Positions 13,001 through 24,187 of a stretch of DNA of 64,000 nucleotides are shown here, one piece after another. How positions within the stretch are numbered: the stretch's first letter is position 1; the number at the start of each line of letters is the position of its first letter. The notes under the pieces were generated by a model. The model was not told the origin of the DNA and searched no databases. It was given only the letters and a program-made list of their open reading frames with translations. The stretch lies in assembly GCA_033002965.1 (NCBI GenBank), contig JAURVB010013104.1, positions 1-64,000 of the forward strand, read 5' to 3'. Made by a program: the position numbers and the translations under genes. This DNA comes from Piper betle. Taxonomy: Eukaryota; Streptophyta; Magnoliopsida; Piperales; Piperaceae.

Positions 13001-15438
13001 ATTATGATTAATCTGTCTAAACATCATTAATCAGAGGTTCATAAAGCACCCCAAATAACAAATAAACACATACTTGGTTTGCGTGCAACTCTAAGCCCCT
13101 GGGTGCTCAATTGCAATTGTCCTAGTCTAAACAATAATATTACTACATATCACAACCCAAACTAGCATACATATCTACATGATATGCTATGACATGAACA
13201 TGATGATGACGTTTTACTATATGCTAATAATACTATTAACAATTATAGAACATCATACAATCATCAGATATTAATTAACTATTCATAACCATTGCATTCA
13301 TCAAGCATAAACATGAATAAGACCAATCAATTAGGTTTGGCTATGAGTGTTGTGCGTCAACTGCCGCATCTTTGAGTGGTGGAGCGCTGAGGCCTCAGTT
13401 CTAATTTTAAGTTAAATGAGTGTCGTAGTGCACTGTGCCCTAGGTTTGGAGGCCATGATGTTGCATCGCGCCCTTCTTCATCTTATACGCAATGTTGCAG
13501 TGCTGCTAGCCATTGTCGTAATGCTAACACTAGGGTTTTCGAACATGAATTTCTTTATCTTTTGTTTTAAGTTCAATTTTTATCAAACAAAAACAATATT
13601 TTAATATTCTCATAACATTTATTCATGAGTTACAACAAATTTTTAACCTAGTTTAATTTAGCCTACTTTTTCATGATACTAATTTTGAGAAAGACATGTT
13701 TATTAAGAATAAACTATTAATAAACATGCTATATCTTTTTAATTATCCTAGATCATTGTTAGATTATTGAGATTACTTGTAAAACTTATTTACAACATGT
13801 TTAAACATAGTTTAACATATCATACATCAATTTCATGGATGGTACTATCATGTAGAAGCATAAACTTACAAGAAACATACAAACAACATGGAGAATACAT
13901 GAGACAACATGAATTATGAACATGATGCATGAATTTATGTAAATTACTTATTTTAGTTATAATTACTAACTTCTTTTTCGGTGTTTACCTAGATCCCTGC
14001 ACCACAATCAACTCCACATGCTTGCCAACGAGAGAGAAAGCACGAGGAGAGAGAGGGAAGGAAGAGAGGGGCGTCAAAGTAGAGAGGGAGAGGGCAGCTA
14101 GGGCTTGCAAAAGTGGAGAGAAGGTCGACCCCCTATGCCTTTTATACCTCCCATACTTTCAACATATCCTAGAACTTCCTTCCACAAATTCTATAATATT
14201 AAACCACCCCTAGACCCCTACATGGATCCTAAATAGGTAGACATGAATGAACTTGTCCATAACCATTGAATGAAAATAGACTCAGGAGTCTAATTAAGAT
14301 CTTTGGCTACCCAAACATAATTGACTTCACTTAAATCCTTCCAAAGGTGTGAAATAAGTGTTTGGCCTCTTGAATAATTCGAAATCACGATAGACATCTA
14401 GTAGGTGATATAGGCTTAGTTTGCATGCTACTATTATTGTTATTATGATTGTTACTAATAATGGTATTGTTAAGATTATTGTTATTGTGACTATTGTTGC
14501 CCTTATTATGCTATTATTGATATTGATATTGATACTGGCACTAATATTGTTACTATGGCTATCTATATGGTTACTATAATACCCATTGCCTGAATATTCA
14601 TGTATTTATTGTTATACCTATTGATTGAATGTTTAGGTACTTATTGTTATCGTTTCATCTGTTGACTGATGTGTAGGGACCTAACTATGTTTCGAGCAAC
14701 TTTGCATCCATTCTATACTGAACGATTGATTGTTATTGTCCCTCTAAGTTTGCACTTTAGAGGGCATATTACTAGTCTACCTCTAATGATGAAGTTGTCT
14801 AGGGACTACTGTATTTTCTTATACTGCACTGCTATATTGATCTGTATTATACTATGAAAATGTATTGTTTTGTATTATATTGTAACAGGTAGTGTCTTAG
14901 GTAACCATTCTTTATTGTATTGGTGGAGGTGTTTCACTGTGACCAGGGTAACCTCTCCTTGAACTATAATTAGTTATCGCTTAGAGTATATGTGGTTTGT
15001 ATAATTTGAGTTGTATGCAGCTCATCTGGCTATACATAACTATGTGAGGACTAGTAATATTTGTTATTGGCATTTTTGTTTTAAAAACATGTAGGTTTGT
15101 TATCCTGCTAAGGAGCTGGAGCTGATGTGGGGATGTTTCGCTTCAGTCGGATGTTGGTGGTGGCTAAGGTTTCTACATTACTACGTTATCAAATATTTTT
15201 GTATATTGTTTTATTGTATACATTGTCATTGAAATGGTTGGTTATTGATTTCAAAATGATTTTCAACATTGAGACACTAGATGATTTAAAGATCATGGGC
15301 ATATAATCGGGTTTTAGTGTGATTTTCATGCGCTATTTTCTAATAATTTTTATGGAAATTGAATCGAAAACTTGTTCAAGCTATTCACTAAGTCACACTC
15401 AAGCTAGTTTCCTTTTGGACCGGATTCGGGATGTTACA
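10018..15438 (+). mobile_element. Composite LTR-type repeat (family C) with a nested insertion
   Basis: It begins TGTAATGCACCC (10018) and ends 'ggattcgggatgttaca' (15438). The ends are roughly complementary, like those of the other LTRs here. The flanks (TTATA, TAAGC) do not match, so no target duplication supports these limits. An interior 'tattattgttatta'-rich zone at 11800-11990 resumes at 14430-14560, which suggests that 12034 to about 14430 was inserted into it. No retrotransposon protein is visible. Confidence 0.3.
12034..14430 (+). mobile_element. Probable nested LTR-like element
   Basis: It begins TGTAACGACCTC. It carries a 'tattgataacaatactgagt' stretch near 12370 that resembles the equivalent stretch in the solo LTR at 18150 ('gtgattacaacactaagta') and in 42370-42430. 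It also has a purine-rich leader and a TATA-like 'ccttttatacc' near 14137. The 3' end was not located exactly. Open frames inside (such as 13929-14213) have no domains. Confidence 0.35.
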
Positions 15439-16566
15439 TAAGCGTTGTGATTTTATTAGTCAATACCTATACTTGGACCCAACATTATTTGCAGTACACA
15501 TCTAATTTGAACCTTTTTAACGGATGTATAGAAAGTATAGTACATAATTAGGAGGTTAATAAATTTTATCGCTTTTTAATATGACCTATTTTTATATTTT
15601 TAAAAATGCACAAGTTTAGCGATATTTTGAAATTAATTTTTACAATTATTTTGGTAATTAAAATGAAAGTATTATAAGTATTACATTGAGTTGAATATTT
15701 ATAAATATTATTATTATTTACTTTATGTTTATTTATGTGGATTTACTTGAGTTGTGGATTTTGCTAAATTGCTCCAAATAAAATTTATAGCTTATATAAG
15801 CTAAATGAGTTGCATCTCATCATGAATATAATACTCTTAATTAATATATAATAATATATAAAAACTTTTAACATAGATATAATATATAATATTATGAAAT
15901 ATATATATATTATAATACAAATCAAATATTACAAATAAATATTATAGATAAAAGTATAAAAGCTAAATCAGCTAAAACTAGACCCTATTTAGAGTTTAAC
16001 ATCCATAATTAAAATTTCTAAATTGCTAAATTAGGAAGTTCATTAATATATAATAAAATATAAAGCATTAAATTAAATATAATATATACGATTATGAAAA
16101 ATATAATATCGAACCGAACCTATCCTGATGGCAATACTACCCTCCAATTGGACCATCTCTATTCGGAGATGGAGCCATTACTCGATAATAACCACCATAT
16201 GGTTTCAACAAAAATTACAAACATGTTATGAATTTTTACAAAATTTTGGATTTGGTTCATTTTGCTTAATTCCTATTGGAGGCTGTGACCGCCTGAGTAT
16301 CCTCCTATTTTAGGCATAGTTACAAAAACCAGAATCAGAATCGGTTTTCGAGGAAGCCACTGAATCAAATCAAATCAGTCTAAATTGGTTCAATTGAATC
16401 AGTCTAAATTGATCATATATAATAATTTGACAACTCATAACATAAATATATAAAAGTTAGGTATTGATGTTATTTTGATATTATTATGTATATTATATTT
16501 TATGATATTTTTTAATATTTTTTGGATTTTTTTGAATTATTTGGAATTAGTTATTATTTTTTACTC
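15439..16566. other. AT-rich intergenic DNA, no gene seen
   Basis: This stretch is very AT-rich with many ATA/TAT runs. It holds no homology-bearing frame, tRNA or defined repeat unit. Confidence 0.5.
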
Positions 16567-17080
16567 GAGTTGTAGTCGAGTCAAATTTTAATTACGAGAA
16601 TGCCACCGACTATATTTCTTTCCTCGATTCACTCCCCGTACCCCGACGAGCTCCTCTAGGCGTGACGCTGTCACCGCCCGCCCGCACCCCTGCCGGCCCC
16701 TCCCTACCCCGCCTCCTGCCCCGCCCAGCCACCACTTCCCTGTCGGCCCCGACGTCCCCTCCAAGGGGTGGCACACTGGGGTCGGCGGTAAAGGGAAGGA
16801 GTGGTGGCAGACGAGCGGAGGGAGGGTGGAGACAAGAGGTGGTGGCAGACGGGCAGAGGGCGACGGAGGAGGGGCGGAGGCAAGTGGTAGCACATGGAGG
16901 GAGGGGCGGAGGCAAGGGGCGGCACACGGAGGGAGGGCTGAGGCAAGGGGCAGCACACGAAGGGAAGGGCGAGGCTTGAGGGAAGGGGCGGAGTCAAGAT
17001 TGGCAGTGATGGACAGGCAGAGGGAGGGTAGAGGCAATATCGGCGGCGGCGGACAAGTGGAGGTAAAATTTTGATTTCAC
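16567..17080. repeat. GC-rich block with about 33-bp minisatellite, foldback-family remnant
   Basis: It begins next to two GACTCGAG-type palindromes followed by 'gtcaaattttaattacgaga'. That order matches the outer end of the right hairpin arm at 52640-52665. Between 16790 and 16990, units of the type 'gagggaggggcggaggcaag' recur about every 33 bp. All six frames are open over much of it only because it is GC-rich; none encodes a known domain. Confidence 0.45.
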
Positions 17081-17600
17081 TTTTACCCATGCTTATAATA
17101 ATTTATTTATTATCATACCTAGGGTATTTTCATCATTTACCAACCAAAATCGATTCTTCCCGATTTACCCTGATTCTGAATTGATCATGAATCGGTCAGA
17201 ATCGGGGTGAATCGGCCAATTCGATGACCGATTTACAAAAAACCCCGATTCACTCAACTTTTCGGATCGGATTGCTTCCGATCCCGAGTTAAATAGGCCG
17301 ATTTCGAGTGGAAATCGGCTAATTTTTTCATCCTTGATTTTAGGGCAAAAGGAGAGCATATTTCGTTCTATTTTGATATAAATTTTTTTTTCTTTCTCCA
17401 AAGCCTGACAATGAAATGCTTTTGAGAACAAAAAATATTTACGTTGTTAAATGTATTATACATATGAGCATTCGGTAGGTTCTATTTAACCGAATAAACC
17501 GAATTATATTCAATAACAAAAAAATTTTAATTGAATCCAAATCGAATTACTCCCAAAATCAAATCATATCAAAATATTTTCGCATGGCATGTTCAGTAAC
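17081..17600. other. Intergenic DNA, no gene seen
   Basis: It contains repeated 'aatcgg' and 'gattc' words between 17140 and 17330 that look like decayed inverted-repeat sequence. No coding signal was seen. Confidence 0.4.
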
Positions 17601-17614
17601 CAAATAACTTAATC

Positions 17615-17930
17615 ACATCATAAATTATAATAAATAAATTTGTTTAATATATTTAATCAAGGTTATTAATATTTTAATGAATATAAACATTTAATAAGTA
17701 ATTCTAATATTAATATTATTAATATTAATTGAACAATTAGAAATTCATCATAAAAATATTGTAATTTCATGATAATAAACATAAAATATAGCTTTCAAAA
17801 TAATTTTAAAAAGTTCAATTATTTCAGTTTGGTTTAGTGTCAAACTGAAATATCAATAGGCAATTCCCTTTGCCTAAAGCCCTGCTGAGAACCGAACAGA
17901 ATTTTATAACTTAATTTATTTATTAAATTA
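17615..17930 (+). repeat. Tandem duplication, first unit
   Basis: Roughly 310 bp ending 'ataacttaatttatttatt'. The same sequence follows immediately from 17931, diverged but collinear, up to 18149 and then again from 19805 after the inserted solo LTR. Confidence 0.8.
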
Positions 17931-18149
17931 TAATAAATACATTTTTTAGTATATTTAATCAAGATTATCAATATTCTAATGAACATAATCATATAATAAG
18001 TAATTCTAATAAATTGTATTGAAAAATTAGAAATTCATCATAAAAATATTATAATTTCATGATAATAAACATAAAATATAGCTTTCAAAATACTTTTAAA
18101 AAGCTTGATTATTTTAGTTCAATTTAGTGCCGAATTGAAATATTAATAG
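17931..18149 (+). repeat. Tandem duplication, second unit (left part)
   Basis: Second copy of 17615-17930. It is interrupted after AATAG (18145-18149) by the solo LTR, and its remaining part is 19805-19860. Confidence 0.8.
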
Positions 18150-19799
18150 TGTCACAACCCACCTTGTTTCACGATATTGTGAGCCTAACTGGCTAGGTGT
18201 TACTCAAAAGTAAAGTAATTATGTCAAACATTTTTTATAAATAATAACATATATAAAGATCCCACAGTCTTGGACAGTTTCCCAGCAGCCACACTTATTT
18301 CTCAATTAAATAAAAAAAGGAGTCCCCATATTTATTTTGCTCCATAATCTGGATGTCAATCACCTAATCTCGTATCTGCACACCTGCGGAGGCAATTTCG
18401 CGTTAGTGATTACAACACTAAGTAGTATAATAGATAAAACAAAACATGTACATTCCACTATTTCCTTATGTTTATTTTAATATGTGGTGGAGCGATTCCG
18501 CTATACTCCAAAACAATGCGGAGGAGGTATCCGTTGTGATCCGCACACCCCGGCCGTAGCCTTTTTTGTGGGGAGGCTACCACTACCGTCTCCAGTGCCA
18601 GTGCCTCGCACACCCCGGCCGTAGCCTTTTTGTGGGGTAGCTATCACTGCACTCGGGTGATTGCTATGCCCCGTTTGTGGGGAAGCTCTCACTACCAATT
18701 CTAGTGCCAGTGCCTCGCACACCCAGGCCGTAGCCTTTTATGGGGAGGCTATCACTGCACTCCAGTGCCAATGCCTTGCACACCCCGATCGTAGTCTTTT
18801 TGTGGGGCAGCTATCACTGCACTCAGGTGATTGCTATGCCCCGTTTGTGGGGAAGCTCTCACTACCAACTCTAGTGCCAGTGCCTCACACACCCCGGCCG
18901 TAGCCTTTTTATAGGGCGGATATCACTGCACTCTAATGCCAGTGCCTCACACACCCCGGCCGTAGCCTTTTTATGGGGCGGCTATCACTGCACTCCAGTG
19001 CGATGGAGGAATCGCTATGCCTCACTCACCCCGGCCGTAGCCTTTTTATGGGGTGGCTATCACTACTCCAAAACAATGTCGATGCATTACAAAATTCACG
19101 CACATAACACGACCCAGTGTCGGACTGAGTCAATTCATTGACCCCGGTTGCACTCGGTGCATGGTAGTCGAATCTGGGCTCAGGCCGACCTAGGCTACCA
19201 ACAAGGAAAATATGATGTTCTACCTATTATACGTACCTGATTTGTGATTACGTCTGACTGTGACCCGTGAACCCTAATACAGTAATGGGGAGGTCGCCTG
19301 GGACGGAGATGAGGGATGAAATACTCACACAGTAATGGGGAGGTCACCTGGGACGGAGATGAGGGATGAAATACTCCCTCCTCCTGCATATATATACACT
19401 TCAACCATTCCCTCCATTAAATTCTCATACCCCATCATCCATTGGTATTTCCTAGGTTCAACGACCCCTTCATTAAATTCTCACACCCCATCATCCATTG
19501 GTATTTCCTAGGTTCAACGACCTCTTCTCCTTTTATAAAGAATAAATGACGGCTAGGGTTTGTGGAAGCACCCTTTCACCATAATTCCTTTAACCGGGTA
19601 ATTGGGTAATTAACACGGTTCACTTAACCTTTTCACTCAACCTCTTAAATGATATGGTTCACTTAAATGGTTAAATGGATAATTAATGTGTTCGACTCGA
19701 CTGATTCAACTAGAATCGTCCGATTAGAAATTACTTTTCAATTTAACCGGGTAATTCATACTTAACCAGCTAATGAAATTTTTTTTCCGGGTCTTTACA
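18150..19799 (+). mobile_element. Solo LTR (family B), 1650 bp, with 5-bp target duplication
   Basis: It begins TGTCACAACCC and ends GGTCTTTACA. It is flanked by perfect AATAG duplications at 18145-18149 and 19800-19804. The tandem-duplicated host sequence on either side joins exactly when the element is removed, which fixes both ends. No gag, pol or second LTR is present, so it is a solo LTR left by LTR-LTR recombination. The middle holds a large minisatellite (18544-19070). A related 3' end lies at 41790-42005 and a related 5' part at 42071-42880. Assignment to Ty3/gypsy is inference from LTR length and termini. Confidence 0.9.
18544..19070 (+). repeat. Minisatellite inside solo LTR, seven units of about 63 bp
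   Basis: Each unit starts 'cacaccccggccgtagcct' and continues through 'ggctatcactgcactccagt' to 'gccagtgcct'. Two units (starting near 18607 and 18778) carry an extra piece of about 46 bp containing 'attgctatgccccgtttgtg', making longer composite units. Confidence 0.85.
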
Positions 19800-19804
19800 A
19801 ATAG

Positions 19805-21285
19805 GCAATTCCCGTTGCCTAGATCCCTATTGAAAACCTATAGGAATTTGATAACTTAATTTTGATTTGATTTGATTTTTGATTTTCACCAAATTATGTT
19901 CACCCCAAAATGTATGTGTTATTATTATTTTTGGCTAAAATATAACCCGAGATCAAAACCTTCAATCTTTATTGCATTATAATCATTACAAAGATGAGCT
20001 TTTCACACGGATTTGTTTCGGCTTTCAAAAATGTAAGGACAATTGCTTAGCTTAATCAACTATACATAGCATCATAATTTTTTTTTCGGAAAGGAGCATC
20101 ACAAGTTCTTAGCATTATTTAGGTTTTCTACCGTTGCCCCTGTGCAAACACAATCAACGAAGTATGCGGATAATAACAGTAGATGGAAGTTAAAATCAGC
20201 AAAAAACAAATCCTTTGTGGTGCAATCCTTGGAAATAACAATTGCTTCCCTTTCCATACAATTGCCAGGAAAAGATGGGTATCAAACTTGCGGCGTGCTG
20301 CGTACACAAGCAGCAGAGTTGCTAGATTGAAGCCGATTCAAAAAGACAACGTTCGTGGCTTTTTGCAGAACACTCGGTTTAATAGAAAATAACGTGCATA
20401 GCTAGCAAGAATAATGCCACGGAAAATTAAATACTCTGGCTCATATCACAGACCGGAAAGCTATGGTTATTGAGCAACCTCTTTTATCTTTTCCTTTCTA
20501 ATTAGCTCGTCAGGCCCTCTGTACTCGTTTCCACTTTAAAAAGAAAAAAGAAAAAGATACAACAGTAATTTTCTTTAAAATTGTACCCAAAAAATGAAAA
20601 TACTGGCCGTCACAAAGTTTCTTGTGTTTAAATGTATTAAAATTTAGTTTAAAAATTTTCATTTTCAATCAAAGTAAATCTATATACAAATTTTACAAAA
20701 CAATATTTCTCAAAAAAATTGAGAAAATTTTGAAAATCATATACAAATAAACATGGGAAGAAATATTTCATTTTTATTTTCTTCTCATACTATCTAAACA
20801 TGCAAGGAAAATTCTTAAAATTTTTATATCTTTTCCTGCATTTTTATTTTATTATTTATATAAAAAAATTTTTCATTTACACTGTTTCCGTGTCAACTAA
20901 ATGAACTCTTAAAAAAAATATTAAATGTCCAAGATTCACACGCTTGATTCTTGAAGCCGAGAACTTAGTGGGAGCACTCGCAAAGACCATGAAAAATATT
21001 TAAAATACAATATACTAAACCCATTGTCAGCTGCGCAGAAACCATTAACGAAGTCGTTCCAATTAGGATCTTCAAATTAGGACTTGGGCTTAATATATCT
21101 GCAAGACTTGATTCGGAGCTCGAGGATTATATGCATCTACAAAAAAATTACTTACTAAAGAATGAAAAAATGATTGGAGGATTGGGAAGGTCATACTCAT
21201 CTAGGGACGAGTATTTTTTGATCTTCCTGCCGTCTGCGTATTTCTTAACATATTTTGTTTGGAATAAGTTAACTTCAAGTCTTCA
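19805..21285. other. 3' flank of ATAD5, no gene seen
   Basis: 19805-19860 is the rest of the tandem duplication. The remainder is AT-rich without recognisable coding sequence; two overlapping short frames at 20142-20392 have no detectable homology. The stretch next to 21286 should contain the ATAD5 3' untranslated region. Confidence 0.5.
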
Positions 21286-24187
21286 CTAACACAATGACGA
21301 ACTCCTATGCCCGTAACATCCATGCTCAGCAAATAAATCTACATCTTCAGCAGCAAAATTCAATGAGCCTGAATTTAAATAGTGACGAGCAGTTCTGGCC
21401 CTACACAAAACAATTATCATCAACATGAATTACATTTCAACATCCAAGCTATTGGTGCTACTGTATATAGCAATTGATTTTCATGCCTTTCGCTGTCCGG
21501 GCAATTAATGAAAAATAAAGTTTTACCTTCGTGAGTGCTTCCCATCGACGCTTTCTGACAATCTGGTCTTTTCAAACCTTGCGATCTTGCTCAGGCAAGA
21601 TGAGTAATCATGCAGCCCACCTCTCAATCCAAGCAGAAATCTTGATGGAATAATGGGAAGAATAGAATTGTATAAATTTTCCTTTCGTTTTCTGTGCAGT
21701 ATGATTCAATAAACATGTAAACAAAAACAAACAAACAATTGATAAAAGATCATAATCTAAGCAAATTTGCCATAAAAGAGATGTACAGCCTAAAGTTCAT
21801 AGAATAACCATGAATTTTGACAGACTGAGCTAACAATGACGGTAAAGATCTAATTAATCTGCATTTTTAGGACGAGCATGCCACTTTCCTCACTAAAAAA
21901 TAATTTGGAATATAATCATCCAGCACTAGAATGATGTCTAATAAATCCAAAAGCACATTTTGAATTTCCTGTCCCCTTGAGGTGTCATCAGCTGTCTGAA
22001 TTACAAGAAATTTTATCCCCACTAGTTAAAAACTTCAGAGATACAATATAACAAAATCAAATGTTAAACTTCACTATTAAACTTTTCACGAAGTACGGAC
22101 GCTATATCTAGAAACTTTTGCTGCAATAAAATTGTTTCTCGGAACAATATGAAGTAATCAAATTGTGCGAACAAAGATAATGTGCGACAAGAGGTCCATT
22201 TGAGGTCGTAAAGACAATATTCACTTTTTTAATGGATAAAAAGAAGTGAAGGAATACTGAAAAGAGACAGATGGACATAATCAGAAATGATAGAAGATTT
22301 TTGTGATTTAAGCACTAATAGCAGCTCAACGAGGAATGACAGACGAAACCCAGCATCTCTAACTCATTTGAAAGGACCGTGATGGAAGAAGATAAAAATA
22401 AAAAAGTACAGGTACAGGGAAAGATTGAATTACCTTAATAGTGAAATATCAAAGTCAGGTGCCTCATCTCGCTCTGAGCATACATTCATCTCATGGGCGA
22501 TAAGTTTTCCTATTGCCATGGTACTGGTGCTGCATGCCAGCATTTCACGAGCAATATCAACCTTCACCTGGCAGCCAAAATTTGGCTCCATAAAAGAAGT
22601 GTTTTTCGCAAAGAAGCAAAAGCCATGTTGTGCAAAGGTAGAACACATCTCTATTTGATCATCATACCAGCCTATTGATTCTGGTTCATGACAAGGAAGC
22701 AATGATTGCTCTAGGTGGTCCTGCATGTGCAAAGTCATTAGGCACGTACTGAAGTTTTCATTGAGATACCACTGGCCAAATAAATGAAAGAATTTTAATA
22801 TATGATAAAAATAGAAAGGAATATTTTGCAATTTAAATTCTCAATTATTAAGCTCCCAATTTCGAAAAACAGCAAATCCAATTTTCGCTGAATACAAATT
22901 TATATGTCTACAAAAAAATTTTAGGAAACACTAAAAATTTTACAATCTTATGAGTTACAAATCATATTAGAGGGATAGAAACAGCTTACACTAATGACAG
23001 GCTGGCAATAATGGAACATGATATCGGCTTCAGAAATCACATTGGTAAATCCATTTACTATTTTAGAAACCTCTGAAGCAACTCTTTGCACTGAGGTAAC
23101 TAGCAATTGTAGATTTTCGCGCCTACGTAGATCGTCCCATGCTGCATCAACTATTTCGAAATCAGTTAATATCGATGCATTATCAAGCAGAATGGAGGTC
23201 GGAATAATGTCCACACAGCTACATTCATCCATTACTGTACACAACCTAAATCCCGTGCTTGCATCATTAACATGTAAATCACCCTGCTCCTCTGCATTAA
23301 CAAAGTCAACATCACAAGATTTCTTCTCTTCTTTCTGTGTCTTTTCATGTTCTACAGTCACTTCATAAAAAGTGTCGCCTTCAAATGGCAAGTCATAAGA
23401 TAATGTATCATCCCCCAAAACAGCAGAGACAGAAGATACAGTTCCAGTTAGATACTCTTCCTGATATTTGTTCTCAGTCTCTGCAACAAAAGACTGTGGT
23501 ACACAAGATATGTCTTGAGACTTGCTTATTTCAACCATTTTTCTTCTAGGATCCACTGTAAATGAATCAATAGTTGTGTCATCCTCTGGCATATTTATAA
23601 TTTGATCAAGGGACCGTACTGGATTCATAAGGGGTTCTATAATATCATTGTTTTCTTGATTGGATACTTTCGGCTGGAAATGCACCATAGGAACTTCAGG
23701 CGCAGCCTGCAACACAGTTGGTGACGTATCATCCTCAGAATCAGATGACAAAATGACATTGGGATTGTGTCGAGTAGTTGGCCTCAAAAATGAACAGGAG
23801 AAGCAGAAACACTCCTTGAAGAATCATAAATATTGTCAAATGGTGAAGAACACTTCCCATAATTTTGCAGAAAAAAGGTACTCCCAAGAATGGCATCTTT
23901 TTTACCAAGAATCTCCACTAAGTCATTAGCATCCATATTCATTCCCAGCATGGCCTCTTTCCTCGAGTTGATCTTATCATCTTCATAGCAGAAAAAATTA
24001 GAAATAATTGGCACATTGACTAAGTTGAGATTTTTTTCTCTAACGACAGAAAGGGCATTGGATATTTCCTTCTCTACAGTCTTTGCTAATTCACATGGAA
24101 ATTCCCAAGGAAGTATTACTGGTAATACCCGGTGCCACGCATTACAGTCAAATTGCAGAGCAGGGCATAAATTCTGCGAATTCTGGG
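21286..24187 (-). CDS. ATAD5: ATAD5 exons 15-18: C-terminal region
   Basis: Exon 15 (24187-22990) runs from '[20 protein letters not shown]' to 'YCQPVIS'. About a third of the way in, the frame changes by one base after 'SASPVHF', at a T run near 23785-23790, and continues as '[19 protein letters not shown]'. Related plant proteins read through this point (SGSPV.F...SSDSEDE type). Exon 16 is 22771-22434. Exon 17 (21691-21527) holds '[13 protein letters not shown]' and 'GLRGGLHDY'. Exon 18 (21400-21286) gives '[14 protein letters not shown]' and ends ...SSSLC before TAG. Phases across 16/17/18 fit exactly. Confidence 0.85.

Noticed and set aside
13929..14213. 94-codon frame with a hydrophobic start resembling a signal peptide
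   Set aside because: Its second half is a GAGA-rich leader inside an LTR-like element, with no family and no conserved cysteines.
16588..17090. Long overlapping open frames on both strands (up to 149 codons)
   Set aside because: They come from a GC-rich minisatellite; all frames are open, proteins are Pro/Arg/Gly low-complexity and no domain or splice site fits.
20142..20392. Two overlapping plus-strand frames near the ATAD5 3' end
   Set aside because: No homology, no splice or promoter context, overlapping in different phases.
21960..22145. Candidate extra ATAD5 exons ('[14 protein letters not shown]' and '[14 protein letters not shown]' on the minus strand)
   Set aside because: Exon 16 joins exon 17 (21691) in perfect phase with conserved sequence on both sides, whereas either of these would break the frame or meet a stop.
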